A stretch of DNA of 64,000 nt, taken from positions 90,021 to 154,020 of the forward strand of contig CAWGTL010000012.1 of NCBI GenBank assembly GCA_963825505.1, in the 5' to 3' direction. The position numbers were made by a program, and so were the translations under genes. Below are positions 8,214 through 17,595 of the stretch, one piece after another. Below the pieces are notes generated by a model. That model did not search any database, had not been told where the DNA came from, and saw nothing but the letters and a program-made list of their open reading frames with translations. This DNA comes from JBBQSN01 sp963825505. GTDB taxonomy: Bacteria > Actinomycetota > Actinomycetes > Actinomycetales > CAWJMD01. Each line of letters starts with the position of its first letter. Within the stretch, counting starts at the first letter, position 1.

Positions 8214-8971
8214 CCACGCACGTCATCGGGGACACAGGCACGCTGCTGGGCCGGTCGCTGCGGCACATCGCTCGCAGCCCGGACACCGTCATCACCACCG
8301 CGGTGATGCCGATCGCCTTGCTGCTGCTGTTCGTCTACGTGTTCGGCGGTGCGATCGAGACCGGGTCGCAGCGCTACGTCGACTACCTGCTGCCGGGGAT
8401 CCTGCTCATCACGATCGCGACCGGGATCTCCTACACGGCCTACCGGCTGTTCCTCGACCTGCAGAACGGGATCCTCGAGCGGTTCCGCTCGATGCCGATC
8501 GCGCGCTCGTCGATCCTCTGGGCTCACGTGCTGACCTCGATGGTGTCCAACGCCATCTCGGTCGTGGTCGTGGTGGTGGTCGCCCTGGTGATGGGCTTCC
8601 GCTCGTCGGCCGGTCCGCTCGCGTGGCTGGCCGTCGCGGGGATCCTGATGCTGTTCACCCTCACGCTGACGTGGATCGCCGTCATCGCCGGCCTGTCCGC
8701 CAAGAGCGTGGACGGTGCCAGCGCCTTCTCCTACCCGATCATCTTCCTGCCGTTCATCAGCTCGGCGTTCGTCCCCACGGCGACGATGCCCGGGCCGGTG
8801 CGGTGGTTCGCCGAGAACCAGCCGGTCACGGCCGTGGTCGACACGATCCGCTCGCTGTTCACGGCGGCACCTGTCGGCCGGGACATCTGGGTCGCGCTCG
8901 CCTGGCTGGTCGGGGTGCTCGTCGTGGCCAACCTGCTCGCGACGGCGTCCTTCCGTCGTCACACCGCCTGA
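8210..8971 (+). CDS. ABC-2 type permease, DrrB-like
   Basis: The 253-residue membrane protein has six predicted hydrophobic segments, among them VITTAVMPIALLLLFVYVFG and the last helix WVALAWLVGVLVVANLLATA. The ABC-2 signature RFRSMPIARSSILW lies after the second segment, and a long amphipathic FVPTATMPGPVRWFAENQP loop comes before the last. It forms the export channel with the adjacent ATPase. It overlaps the ATPase stop by 4 nt and is the last gene of the PadR operon; no clear terminator is seen before 9057. Confidence 0.9.
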   Translation: MTTHVIGDTGTLLGRSLRHIARSPDTVITTAVMPIALLLLFVYVFGGAIETGSQRYVDYLLPGILLITIATGISYTAYRLFLDLQNGILERFRSMPIARSSILWAHVLTSMVSNAISVVVVVVVALVMGFRSSAGPLAWLAVAGILMLFTLTLTWIAVIAGLSAKSVDGASAFSYPIIFLPFISSAFVPTATMPGPVRWFAENQPVTAVVDTIRSLFTAAPVGRDIWVALAWLVGVLVVANLLATASFRRHTA

Positions 8972-9056
8972 GCGGGGTCGGCGTCGCGGCGGCCGTCGCA
9001 GCACCTGTCCAGGGCGCACCCAGCGACCTCCCAGGTGGGTCTGAGACGATGGGGTC

Positions 9057-9734
9057 ATGTCGAACATGACGCCGGGACGCGGACGCCAGCTCCTGCCGGC
9101 CCCGCCCCCGGGGCACCCGATCGCCACCTACCGCACCTACCTCGAGGCGCAGCGCGCCGTCGACTACCTCTCGGACGAGAAGTTCCCCGTCCAGCACGTC
9201 TCGATCGTGGGCACCGACCTGAAGATGGTCGAGCGCGTCACCGGTCGGCTCACCTACGGACGGGTCGCCCTCGCCGGTGCCCTGTCCGGTGCCTACTTCG
9301 GTGGCTTCGTCGGCCTGCTGCTCGGGGTCTTCGGCGGCGCCGGGTTCGGGGTGGTGCTCCCCGCGGTCCTCATCGGCTCGGCGTTCGGGATCATCTTCGG
9401 TGTCCTGTCGTTCGCGGCCACGGGCGGCCGGCGCGACTTCACCTCCACCAGCCAGATCGTGGCCGCGCAGTACGCGGTGTGGTGCGCCGACGAGCAGGCC
9501 GCACAGGCCACCCAGGTGCTGCGCGGGCTCGACGGCGGCAGCGGGCTGCCGACGCCGTCCGTCGCGCAGCCGACCGTCACGCAACCGCCCGCGTCGTCCG
9601 AGCCCGCTCAGTCCGCCGAGCCGGCCGTCCAGCCCACCGGGCCGACCTACAGCGAGATGCTCGCCAAGCAGAAGGCCGAGCGCGCGCAGGCCGAGCAGGC
9701 CCGCGAGCAGGACGGCGACGCACCGCGGGGATGA
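9057..9734 (+). CDS. General stress protein 17M-like membrane protein
   Basis: The protein has 225 residues. Residues 20-60 form a small alpha/beta fold (IATYRTYLEAQRAVDYLSDE, then VSIVGTDLKMVERV), which is the general stress protein 17M-like domain. A glycine-rich double membrane segment follows (GALSGAYFGGFVGLLLGVFGGA). The C-terminus is Pro/Ser-rich and ends with a conserved charged helix beginning TYSEMLAKQKAERAQ. The role is unknown; relatives respond to stress. ATG 9057 follows GACGAT (9045-9050) by 6 nt, suggesting leaderless transcription. The next gene overlaps its stop by 4 nt. Confidence 0.75.
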   Translation: MSNMTPGRGRQLLPAPPPGHPIATYRTYLEAQRAVDYLSDEKFPVQHVSIVGTDLKMVERVTGRLTYGRVALAGALSGAYFGGFVGLLLGVFGGAGFGVVLPAVLIGSAFGIIFGVLSFAATGGRRDFTSTSQIVAAQYAVWCADEQAAQATQVLRGLDGGSGLPTPSVAQPTVTQPPASSEPAQSAEPAVQPTGPTYSEMLAKQKAERAQAEQAREQDGDAPRG

Positions 9735-10684
9735 CCCCCGAGGAGGCCGTCGCACGCCGGCTCCGGGCCAACCACCTGGCGGCGAGGCTGCCGGTCGGCT
9801 CGTTCGTCGAGGCGGCCCGGTTCGGGCTGCAGGACACCGCTCCTCGCGACGCACTCACCTCCCTGCACGCCCGGGTCGCGCGGTGCACGCCGGACGCGTG
9901 GGAGGCGCCCGGGCTGGTGCAGACCTACGGCCCGCGGCAGGCCGTGTACGTGCTGCCCGAGCACGACTTCGCCACCTTCACGCTGGGACGCACGTCCCAC
10001 GACCCGGACGTCGCGCGTGCCGTCGACGAGCTGGCCGAGCAGGTGTGCCGAGACCTTGGCGGCGAGGAACGCGAGGGGGCGCTCCACCCGGACCTGCGCG
10101 GCGCCTGCGTCAGCGGCCGGATCGCCGTGCGCTGGACGGCCAGCAGGTTGATCGCGCGTGAGGTCCCGCGTCCGGCAGTCGATCTCGACGACGCCCGCGC
10201 CGCGCTCGTGCGGGTGCACGTCGCCGCGTTCGGTCCGACCACGCGTGCGGCGTTCACCTGGTGGGCGGGTCTGACCCCGTCCGACGGACGGGCGACGTGG
10301 GCGCTGGTGGCCGACGAGCTCGAGCGCGTCGACCTCGCCGGCCAGGAGGCGTGGGTGCTGCCTGGGGTGGATCTCGTTGCGTCGGAACCGGTGACGGGGG
10401 TTCGGCTGCTGCCCGCGCCCGACCTGCGCCTGCTCGGACGCGACCGGACGGGCCTGTTCGCCGGTCCGGGTCTGCGCGTGCTCGATGCCGCTGCCGACAC
10501 CTTCCACCCCAACGGGGTCCTGGTCGACGGACTGCTCGTCGGCAGCTGGGGCCGCAAGGGCGGACGGGTCGACGTCCGGCTGAGCCGCGCGGTGCCGGCC
10601 GCGGTGCGCGAGGAGATCGAGGCCGAGGCACTCGCGCTGCCCGTGCCCGGCGCCCGGATGTCGGTGGAGATCCACCAGGTCTGA
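9731..10684 (+). CDS. Winged-helix DNA-binding protein, AlkZ/YcaQ-related
   Basis: The 317-residue protein has the tandem winged-helix fold of the HTH_42 family, which includes the crosslink-repair DNA glycosylase YcaQ/AlkZ. Supporting features are the N-terminal ARRLRANHLAARLP, the LQDTAPRDALTSLHARV helix, YGPRQAVYVLPEHD, a central FGPTTRAAFTWWAGL and the C-terminal LLVGSWGRKGGRVDV. Whether it has glycosylase activity cannot be judged; many actinobacterial members are uncharacterised. The ATG overlaps the preceding stop (ATGA), so it is probably translated with the stress-type membrane protein. Confidence 0.8.
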   Translation: MTPEEAVARRLRANHLAARLPVGSFVEAARFGLQDTAPRDALTSLHARVARCTPDAWEAPGLVQTYGPRQAVYVLPEHDFATFTLGRTSHDPDVARAVDELAEQVCRDLGGEEREGALHPDLRGACVSGRIAVRWTASRLIAREVPRPAVDLDDARAALVRVHVAAFGPTTRAAFTWWAGLTPSDGRATWALVADELERVDLAGQEAWVLPGVDLVASEPVTGVRLLPAPDLRLLGRDRTGLFAGPGLRVLDAAADTFHPNGVLVDGLLVGSWGRKGGRVDVRLSRAVPAAVREEIEAEALALPVPGARMSVEIHQV

Positions 10685-10738
10685 TCGCCACCCGCAACGG
10701 CGAAAGCCGTTGTCAGTGCTGACGTCTAGAGTTCAGGC

Positions 10739-12151
10739 ATGGACACGGACGGGCGGGTGGCGTTCCTCGTCCGCGGTCTGCGGACCCGGACGTTGCTGCG
10801 GTGCGCGAACGACGCGAACGACCTGCGGCTGGTGTGGGTGACCGCGCGGGAGGTCCGCCGCCGGCACCAGCACCTGCTCGGCTCCGGTGTGTGGAAGAGC
10901 GTGCTGGGGTCGACCACGTTCACCGAGGCCGACCTGGACGACGCCGCGGTGCGTGAGGTCGCGGGCGTGACGGGGCTGTCGTTGCACCGGGCCGGGGTGT
11001 GGATCGGCACCGCGGACCGGTTGTGCGGGTCGATGCCCCGGGTCGTGCAGGCCCTGGCCGCCGGACAGGTTGGACCTGGCGCGGGCGACCACGGTCGCGG
11101 ACGAGTGCACCGGGCTGACCGAGGACCAGGTACGGGTGGTGGAAGCGGCGGTGCTGGCCGCGCTGCCGCCCGAGGCCTTGGAGGGCACGGCCCCGGTCGG
11201 TCCGTGGGACGTGATGGCACCGCGGGCGTTCACCGCGATGGTCAAGAAGGCCGTGGCCGGGGTCCGCACCGACACCGACGACGCGATCGCGAACGAGGTC
11301 CGCGAACGCACCGGCACCTGGCTCGAGATCGACCAGGCCAACCCCGCCCTGGCGACCTGGACCATCACCGGCCCGACCGAACAGCTCGTCGCGGCCGAGG
11401 AAGCCTGCGCGGCGACGGTGCGCGCGATGACCCGCGACGAGCTCGGCGGCCGCACCCACGGCATCGCGAAGGTCGACCTGATCACCGACGCCCTCCTGAC
11501 CGGCGGCGGCGACGGGCTGGGCACGGTCAGCGTGGTGCGCCGCGAGGTCGGCGTCGTGATCCACCTGGACACCCTGGACGACGAGGGCCCCGCCGCGCAG
11601 GCCGCCGGTGAGGTCCGCGGCACGGGTCACCCGGTCCCGGTCACCGCCGCCGTCGCCCGGGTCCTGGCCGCCGACGCCCTGGCCCGCGGCGCCGGCACCT
11701 GCGTCCTGCTCGCCGACGACACCGGCCACCTGACAGCGGCTCCTCCGGGTCGGACACGCGCCACCGAACGGCTGGACCCGAGCAGGCTCTGATCGAGGCG
11801 GCCCGGGCGGCACTACGACGGCAGCCGCAGCCGCGGCACCACACGGACAGCTACGCGCCCACCGTCGAGATCGCCGACACCGTGGCCGCCCGCGACCCGG
11901 TCTGCACCTTCCCCGGCTGCGGCGTCCCGACCGGCCGGTGCGACCTCGACCACCTCGTGCCGCACCCGCGCGGACCCACCGCCGTGCACAACCTCAGCCC
12001 CAGATCCCGCAGGTGCCACCGCCTCAAGACCGCCGCCCTGTGGCGCTGCCGCACGCGCCGGAGCCCCTCAGGCGCCGTCATCGCCCACGAGTGGACCAGC
12101 CCCCTCGGCCACCGCCAGGTCGTCGAGGTCACCACCCTGCCCGGCTGCTGA
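10739..12151 (+). pseudogene. DUF222/HNH endonuclease, frame broken twice
   Basis: This belongs to the 13E12/DUF222 HNH family common in actinobacteria. The DUF222 part starts at ATG 10739 in one frame. At about 11068 an extra T moves it to a second frame (DLARATTVADECTGL onward). At about 11734 a missing base moves it back. The HNH part is then readable, with CTFPGCGVPTGRCDLDHLVP followed by HNLSPRSRRCHRLKT. Correcting both gives about 470 residues with all metal and catalytic positions present, though the usual CRRHH reads SRRCH. TAGAGT at 10727-10732 lies 6 nt before the ATG. The repair is simple, so the gene may be intact in the cell. Confidence 0.8.
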
Positions 12152-12174
12152 CGAGCCGGACAGAGGCCCGACGC

Positions 12175-12756
12175 CTACGCCGGGTCGGTCGGCAGCCGGG
12201 AGAACACATCGAGGTCGGTGCGGACGCCGGCGAAGGCCATGAAGCTGCGCAGGCGTCCCTCGTGCACGAAACCGTTGCGCTGCAGCGTCCGTCGCGACGG
12301 CTCGTTCTCGGGCGCGACCCACGCCTCGACCCTGTCGGCGCGGGCCTCGGCCAGCGCCCACGCGGTGGCGAGCCCCACGGCACGCCCGGCCACACCCTCG
12401 CCGCGCGCCGCCGGGACCACCCAGTAGCCGAGCCCCAGCACGCCCTCCTGGGGTCGGCGCAGCAGCACCACGAGCGCGACCGCCTCGTCGTCAGCAGCCT
12501 CGCCCTCGGCCGTCTCGTCGTCGACCGCGCGCGCGACGGCGAACGAGATGCCCTGCCCGGAGTCGTACCGGTCCCGCTGGCGGGCGAGCCACGCCAGGCC
12601 CTCGGTCGGCGTGAACACGGCGGGCACGGTGGTGCCGGTGGGGATCCGCGGATCCGACGACGCCTGCTCGACGCAGGCCAGGTCGCGGTCCTCCCAGGCG
12701 CGGAGCACGACGACGCCGTCGGTGAGTGGCCGCGGGTGCGCGAACGGAGCGACCAC
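12175..12756 (-). CDS. GNAT family N-acetyltransferase
   Basis: The 193-residue GNAT protein has the N-terminal VVVLRAWEDRDLACVEQAS and a central strand LGLGYWVVPAARGEGVAGRAV carrying the acetyl-CoA P-loop variant. It ends with the ENEPSRRTLQRNGFVHEG motif of the RimJ/RimL-like group. It would acetylate a small molecule or a protein N-terminus; the substrate is unknown. GTG 12756 lies 5 nt after the RDD gene stop, so it is the last gene of the three-gene complement-strand operon. It converges with the HNH gene. Confidence 0.88.
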   Translation of the reverse strand: MVAPFAHPRPLTDGVVVLRAWEDRDLACVEQASSDPRIPTGTTVPAVFTPTEGLAWLARQRDRYDSGQGISFAVARAVDDETAEGEAADDEAVALVVLLRRPQEGVLGLGYWVVPAARGEGVAGRAVGLATAWALAEARADRVEAWVAPENEPSRRTLQRNGFVHEGRLRSFMAFAGVRTDLDVFSRLPTDPA

Positions 12757-12761
12757 GCGGG

Positions 12762-13577
12762 TCAGCCCATGCCGTGCGGGAGCCGGTGCAGCACCGCTTC
12801 GCGCCGGCGGGCCTCGCCCTGCTCGCGCTCGAGCCGGATCAGCTCGCGCCGGCGCCGCTCGGCGATCACGGCCGACAGGAAGCGCTCGGGGTGGGTGCCA
12901 GGAGGCGGGGGAGGCGCCACCAGCTCGGCCACCTGCGCGGCCAGCGAGGTGCCGAGCCCCGCGCGCGAGCCGGCGTGCAGCCGCTCGGCCCGGCCGAGGA
13001 ACTGCCGCACCGCCATCGCCAGCCGGTCCGGGAGGCGTCCGATGTCGGCGGTGGTGGCCCAGCCGGCCAGCTCGTGCGGCATCACGATCGGGGCGACCGG
13101 GACCTTCGCCACCCGCTCGTTGACGACGTACGTGCCGGCGAGCATGTCGCCGATCCGCTTGCCCTTGCTGTTGGCGAGCGAGGCGATGATCGCCGCGCTG
13201 CCGGCCGTCAGGAACAGCTCGCCGAAGCCGACGAGCGACCGGATGAACGCGTGCCGCGACCGGATCGGGCCGCCGTCGTCGCGCACCACCCGCAGGCCCA
13301 ACGCGAGCTTGCCCGGCGACCGTCCGCGGGTGAACGTCTCCACCAGGGCAGGCGCCACGACCAGCACCGCGACGACGGCGGCCAGGCTGATCGCGTCCAT
13401 CGCCGCCGGGTCGAGGAAGAAGCTCGTGCCGCCGAGCAGCAGGCTGGTGACGACGAGCAGCACCACCAACGCGATCAGGTCGAGCGCGATCGCGCCCATC
13501 CGGGTCGCGAACGAGGCCGGGTGCAGGTCGAGGACGACCGCCTCGCCGATGACCAGGTCGTCGTCCCCCGCGCTCAT
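12762..13577 (-). CDS. RDD family membrane protein
   Basis: The protein has 271 residues. The RDD domain (about 25-165) has the usual start FATRMGAIALDLIALVVLLV and the GRSPGKLALGLRVV signature, with three to four membrane helices. The C-terminal 100 residues are cytoplasmic and rich in Arg and Glu (IAERRRRELIRLEREQGEARRR cut short here). RDD proteins are thought to act in ion or solute exchange across the membrane. In actinobacteria this gene is often found near SpoIIM-, DUF58- and MoxR-type genes, as here. Confidence 0.88.
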   Translation of the reverse strand: MSAGDDDLVIGEAVVLDLHPASFATRMGAIALDLIALVVLLVVTSLLLGGTSFFLDPAAMDAISLAAVVAVLVVAPALVETFTRGRSPGKLALGLRVVRDDGGPIRSRHAFIRSLVGFGELFLTAGSAAIIASLANSKGKRIGDMLAGTYVVNERVAKVPVAPIVMPHELAGWATTADIGRLPDRLAMAVRQFLGRAERLHAGSRAGLGTSLAAQVAELVAPPPPPGTHPERFLSAVIAERRRRELIRLEREQGEARRREAVLHRLPHGMG

Positions 13578-13611
13578 GCCGTCGAGGGTAACCGCGGGCG
13601 CCGGACCAGGA

Positions 13612-14166
13612 TCACCAGTACTGCGTCAGGGTGAAGTGCCCGGCGTCGTCGACGACGTCGAGCTCGACCTCGGTCTCGAGGTCGTCGACGATCCCCGTGC
13701 ACGAGGTGGAGGCGCCCTCCGCGAAGGTGAGCTCCTCGCACCGCAGGTCCTCGTAGGTGCTCCAGTCCGCGTCCAGCACGCGCTCGACCTCGGTCTGCAC
13801 CTCCTGCGGGGTGTACACCCGCCCTGGAGCCGCCTGCGGCAGGGTGCCCTCGAGCTCGTACCCGGACAGCATCGACTCCCCCAGGCCCTGGGCGAACCCA
13901 GACCCCACGGACATCAGACCGACACCGATCACCCCGAGCAGGGCCACGACCGCGACCACCAGCGCCGTGATGGCGATGCCGCGCCCGGAGCCGGACGCCG
14001 GTGCGTGCTGCGGCGCCGGCGGGAAGCCGGACCCGGCCGCCGGAGGCTGGGCGTAGGGGTGCTGCGGTTGCGCGTACGGCTGGGCGTACGGCTGGGGGTA
14101 CGGCTGGGCGGGCGGCAGCACACCGGTGGGCCGGGGCGCGCCCGGCGCGAGCCAGGGATCGGTCAT
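13612..14166 (-). CDS. DUF4333-like single-pass membrane protein
   Basis: The 184-residue protein starts with a Pro/Tyr/Gln-rich cytoplasmic tail containing repeated PQPYAQPYAQP units. One membrane helix follows (GIAITALVVAVVALLGVIGV), then an extracellular domain of about 90 residues. That domain carries YTPQEVQTEVERVLD, two cysteines around RCEEL and STSCTG, and a terminal GHFTLTQYW, matching the DUF4333 pattern. The two cysteines could form a disulfide. The function is unknown. ATG 14166 fits the tail start. It heads the operon with the RDD and GNAT genes and is divergent from spoIIM. Confidence 0.72.
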   Translation of the reverse strand: MTDPWLAPGAPRPTGVLPPAQPYPQPYAQPYAQPQHPYAQPPAAGSGFPPAPQHAPASGSGRGIAITALVVAVVALLGVIGVGLMSVGSGFAQGLGESMLSGYELEGTLPQAAPGRVYTPQEVQTEVERVLDADWSTYEDLRCEELTFAEGASTSCTGIVDDLETEVELDVVDDAGHFTLTQYW

Positions 14167-14230
14167 GCGTCCTGGATCGGTGCGATCCGCACCGTCCTTG
14201 AGGTGGCCGGTCCTCGAGGTGCCCCGCTTG

Positions 14231-14236
14231 TAGGGT
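14231..14236 (+). promoter_or_regulatory. Leaderless -10 hexamer of spoIIM-like gene
   Basis: TAGGGT lies 6 nt before the GTG start at 14243. The hexamer fits the TANNNT consensus and the spacing places transcription start at or next to the start codon. The same hexamer precedes the starts at 55423 and 62012. Confidence 0.6.
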
Positions 14237-14242
14237 GGTCGC

Positions 14243-15238
14243 GTGGATCTCGAGGCGTTCGAGGCCGTCCACGCGGGGGAGTGGGCCGAGCTCGACCACC
14301 TCGTGCGACGGCGCAGGCTCACCGGTGCCGAGACCGACCGCCTGGTGACGCTCTACCAGCGGACGGCGACGCACCTGTCCCAGGTGCGGTCGGCCGCACC
14401 GGACCCCGTGCTCGTCGGACGCCTGTCCACCCTCGTCGCCCGCGCCCGGGGTCGGCTCACCGGCAGCGGGGAGTCCGCCTGGCGCGACGTCGGCCGCTTC
14501 GTCACCGTGTCGTGCCCCGCGGCGCTGTACCGGATCCGCTGGTGGGTCACCGCCGTCACCGCCGCCAGCCTGCTCGTCATGGTGCTGGCCGGCTGGTACG
14601 TCGTCAGCAGCCCCGAGGTGCAGGCGTCGCTGCTGAGCGAGGCCGAGACCCGGCAGCTGGTCGAGGTCGACTTCGCCAACTACTACTCCGAGAGCCCGCA
14701 CGCCTCGTTCGCCGCCAAGGTGTGGACGAACAACGCGTGGATCGCGGTGCAGTGCGTGCTGTTCGGCGTCAGCGGGTTCTGGCCGGTGTTCGTGCTGGTG
14801 CAGAACTCGATCGGCGTCGGCTTCACCGGCGGGATCATGGTCGCCAACGGCCGCGCGGACGTGTTCTTCGGCCTCATCACCCCGCACGGGCTGCTCGAGC
14901 TGTTCGCGGTGTTCACCGCCGCCGCCGCGGGCCTCAAGCTGTTCTGGTCGTGGGTCGCACCGGGACCCCGTCCGCGGCTGCAGGCCCTGGCGCAGGAGGG
15001 GCGTGCGCTGTTCACCGTCGCGGTCGGCCTCGTCGTCGCGCTCGCGGTGTCGGGGGTCGTCGAGGGGTTCGTGACGCCGAGCGGCCTGCCCACCTGGGCC
15101 CGGATCGGCATCGGCGCGCTCGCCCTCGGCGCCTGGCTCACGTACTGGATCGTGCTGGGCCGCAGGGCGGTTCGGGCCGGCGCCACGGGCGACCTGCCCG
15201 AGTACCTCACCGGCGACTACCGGGCCGCTACCGGCTGA
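14243..15238 (+). CDS. Stage II sporulation protein M (SpoIIM) family membrane protein
   Basis: The 331-residue protein has a cytoplasmic N-terminal region (ATHLSQVRSAAPDPVLVGRL) and then a SpoIIM-type membrane domain of about six helices. The conserved elements are NNAWIAVQCVLFGVSGFWP and GLITPHGLLELFAVFTAAAAG. In non-sporulating actinobacteria these proteins sit beside RDD, DUF58 and MoxR genes and have no proven role in sporulation. A membrane or envelope-homeostasis task is a reasonable guess. The GTG start is supported by TAGGGT 6 nt upstream. Confidence 0.88.
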   Translation: MDLEAFEAVHAGEWAELDHLVRRRRLTGAETDRLVTLYQRTATHLSQVRSAAPDPVLVGRLSTLVARARGRLTGSGESAWRDVGRFVTVSCPAALYRIRWWVTAVTAASLLVMVLAGWYVVSSPEVQASLLSEAETRQLVEVDFANYYSESPHASFAAKVWTNNAWIAVQCVLFGVSGFWPVFVLVQNSIGVGFTGGIMVANGRADVFFGLITPHGLLELFAVFTAAAAGLKLFWSWVAPGPRPRLQALAQEGRALFTVAVGLVVALAVSGVVEGFVTPSGLPTWARIGIGALALGAWLTYWIVLGRRAVRAGATGDLPEYLTGDYRAATG

Positions 15239-15257
15239 CGGCGACCCGGGCGCGGCG

Positions 15258-16571
15258 TCAGAGCCGTCCCGCAGCCTTGAGCGCGAGGTAGGTGTCGGCC
15301 AGCCGAGGGGGCAACCGGTCGGGTGCAGCGTCCACGACCGTCACCCCGGCCCGCTCCAGCCCGGCGGTGACCGCGGCGCGGTCCATCTCGGTGCGGACGG
15401 CCGCCGCGGCGTCGTACACCGACACCGCGTCGCCGCGGCCGCCGGCCATCTCGTGCAGCGCGGGGTCGGCGACCGACGCCACGACGACGGTGTGACGAGA
15501 GGCGAGCTGGGCCGCCACCGGCAGCAGGCCCTCCTCGATCGCGGCGGCGTCGAGCGGCGTCAGCAGCACCACGAGGGCCCGTTGCGGCACGCGCGTGCGC
15601 ACCTCGGCCACGATCCGCGGCCAGTCCGCCTCCACCAGCACCGGTTCCAGCGGCGCCATGGCGTCGACCAGCGCCGGCAGCAGGGCCGAGCCGGTGCGGC
15701 CGGTGACGCGCGAGCGCACCTCGCGGTCGACGGCCACCAGGTCGACCCGGTCGCCCGCCTTGTTCGCCAGGGCGGCCAGCAGCAGGGCGGAGTCCATGGC
15801 GGCGTCGAGCCGGGGTTCGTCGCCCACGCGCGACGCGCTGGTGCGCGAGGTGTCGAGCACCAGGAGCACCCGCCGGTCCCGCTCCGGGCGCCACGTGCGC
15901 ACCACGACCTGCTGCCGCCGGGCGGTGGCGCGCCAGTCGATCGCGCGGACGTCGTCGCCGTCCACGTACTCGCGCAGCGAGTCGAACTCGGTGCCCTGCC
16001 CGCGCTGACGCACGGCCGAGCGGCCGTCGAGCTCGCGGAGCGCGGCGAGCTTGCCCGGCAGGTGCTTGCGGGAGGTGAACGGCGGCAGGACGCGGACCCG
16101 GCCGGGGGCGGTGAGCGAGCGCTGCCGCGCGGCCAGCCCGAGCGGACCGAGAGAGCGCACCGTGACCGGCCCGGCGAGCCGGTCACCGCGTCGGGTCGGC
16201 ACCGCCACCGACGTCAGCCGACGCCGCTCGCCCGCCGGCAGGTCGAGCCGGTGCCGGTCCGGCCGGACGCCCGCCGAGGGCTGCCAGGCGTCGCGCAGCG
16301 TCCCCCGCATCCGGCGGGAACCGGTGTGGTGCACCAGCAGCTGCAGCGGCGCCTCCTCGCCCAGCCGCACGCTCGCCGGCGCCGAGCGGGTCAGCACGAG
16401 TGAGCGGGTGGGGGCCGCGAGCACGAGGTCGAGCACCACGAGACCGAGCCAGGCGGCGACGCACAGCCAGAGCGTGAGGGCAGACGGCAGCGCGACGAGC
16501 ACCGGCACCGCCAGCAACGCTGCCAGCACGCCGCGCCCGGTGAGGGCGAGACCGCCTCTGCCGTGGTTCAT
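15258..16571 (-). CDS. DUF58 domain protein (MoxR-associated, vWA-like)
   Basis: The 437-residue protein has two adjacent membrane helices near the N-terminus (GVLAALLAVPVLVALPSAL and the next segment). A beta-rich region follows, then the DUF58 motif EFDSLREYVDGDDVRAIDWRA cut here, and a von Willebrand A-like fold. The metal-site-like strand VLLVLDTSRTSAS is degenerate compared with DxSxS. DUF58 proteins are thought to act as clients or partners of MoxR ATPases in assembling envelope complexes. It starts 16 nt after the moxR-like stop and ends the five-gene operon, converging with spoIIM. Confidence 0.88.
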   Translation of the reverse strand: MNHGRGGLALTGRGVLAALLAVPVLVALPSALTLWLCVAAWLGLVVLDLVLAAPTRSLVLTRSAPASVRLGEEAPLQLLVHHTGSRRMRGTLRDAWQPSAGVRPDRHRLDLPAGERRRLTSVAVPTRRGDRLAGPVTVRSLGPLGLAARQRSLTAPGRVRVLPPFTSRKHLPGKLAALRELDGRSAVRQRGQGTEFDSLREYVDGDDVRAIDWRATARRQQVVVRTWRPERDRRVLLVLDTSRTSASRVGDEPRLDAAMDSALLLAALANKAGDRVDLVAVDREVRSRVTGRTGSALLPALVDAMAPLEPVLVEADWPRIVAEVRTRVPQRALVVLLTPLDAAAIEEGLLPVAAQLASRHTVVVASVADPALHEMAGGRGDAVSVYDAAAAVRTEMDRAAVTAGLERAGVTVVDAAPDRLPPRLADTYLALKAAGRL

Positions 16572-16587
16572 CTCGTCGCCGTACCGC

Positions 16588-17595
16588 TCAGCGAGGGGCA
16601 GGGACGCTGGACAGCACGCTGTCGAGCACCGAGTCGACCGTCACGCCCTCGAGCTCGGCCTCCGGGCGCAGCTGCACCCGGTGCCGCAGCGTCGGCCGCG
16701 CCAGCGCCTTGACGTCGTCGGGCGTCACGTAGTCGCGTCCGGACAGCCACGCCCACGCCCTCGACGTCGAGAGCAGACCGGTGGCACCGCGCGGAGAGGC
16801 GCCCAGTGACAGCGACGGCGAGGTGCGGGTGGCCCGGCACACGTCGACGACGTACTCGAGCACCTGCGGCGCCACCTGCACCCGTCGCGTCGCGGCTGTC
16901 GCGGCGGCGAGGTCCTCGCGGCCGGCCACCGCCCGCACGCCTGCCGCGGCGAGGTCGCGCGGGTCGAAGCCGGCGGCGTGCCGGGTGAGCACCTCGACCT
17001 CGGTGCCGCGGTCGGGCAGCGGCATCGTCAGCTTGAGCAGGAACCGGTCGAGCTGGGCCTCGGGGAGCGGGTAGGTGCCCTCGTACTCCACCGGGTTCTG
17101 CGTGGCGGCGACGACGAACGGGTCCGGGAGCGGACGGGGCACGCCGTCGACGCTGACCTGCCGCTCCTCCATCGCCTCGAGCAGCGAGGCCTGCGTCTTC
17201 GGGGGCGTCCGGTTGATCTCGTCCGCGAGCATGATGTTGGTGAACACCGGGCCCTCGCGGAACGAGAACTCCGCCGTACGGGCGTCGTAGACGAGCGAGC
17301 CGGTGACGTCGCCGGGCATCAGGTCGGGCGTGAACTGCACGCGCGAGTGGTCCAGCGCCAGCGCCGCCGACATCGCCCGCACGAGAAGGGTCTTCGCCAC
17401 GCCGGGCACGCCCTCGAGCAGCACGTGCCCGCGGCACAGCAGTGCGATCACCATGCCGGTGACGACGGCGTCCTGGCCGACGACGGCCTTGGCCACCTCG
17501 GCCCGGACGGCGTGCAGCGCGGCCCGGGGGTCGCCGCCGCCCGTCGTGGCCGCGGGCTCCGCCTTCGCGAACGGGTTGTCGGGGGTCTCGGTCAC
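16588..17595 (-). CDS. MoxR-type AAA+ ATPase
   Basis: The 335-residue AAA+ ATPase has Walker A (LLEGVPGVAKTLLVRAMS), Walker B (IMLADEINRTPPKTQ), the sensor-1 region (FVVAATQNPVEYEGTYPLPE) and an arginine-finger region (EAQLDRFLLKL). The C-terminal lid contains SPRGATGLL. MoxR ATPases act as chaperones with vWA-domain partners, here probably the DUF58 protein. GTG 17595 overlaps the stop of the preceding DUF4350 gene (GTGA), showing translational coupling. An upstream extension in the same frame lacks homology and was not used. Confidence 0.93.
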   Translation of the reverse strand: MTETPDNPFAKAEPAATTGGGDPRAALHAVRAEVAKAVVGQDAVVTGMVIALLCRGHVLLEGVPGVAKTLLVRAMSAALALDHSRVQFTPDLMPGDVTGSLVYDARTAEFSFREGPVFTNIMLADEINRTPPKTQASLLEAMEERQVSVDGVPRPLPDPFVVAATQNPVEYEGTYPLPEAQLDRFLLKLTMPLPDRGTEVEVLTRHAAGFDPRDLAAAGVRAVAGREDLAAATAATRRVQVAPQVLEYVVDVCRATRTSPSLSLGASPRGATGLLSTSRAWAWLSGRDYVTPDDVKALARPTLRHRVQLRPEAELEGVTVDSVLDSVLSSVPAPR

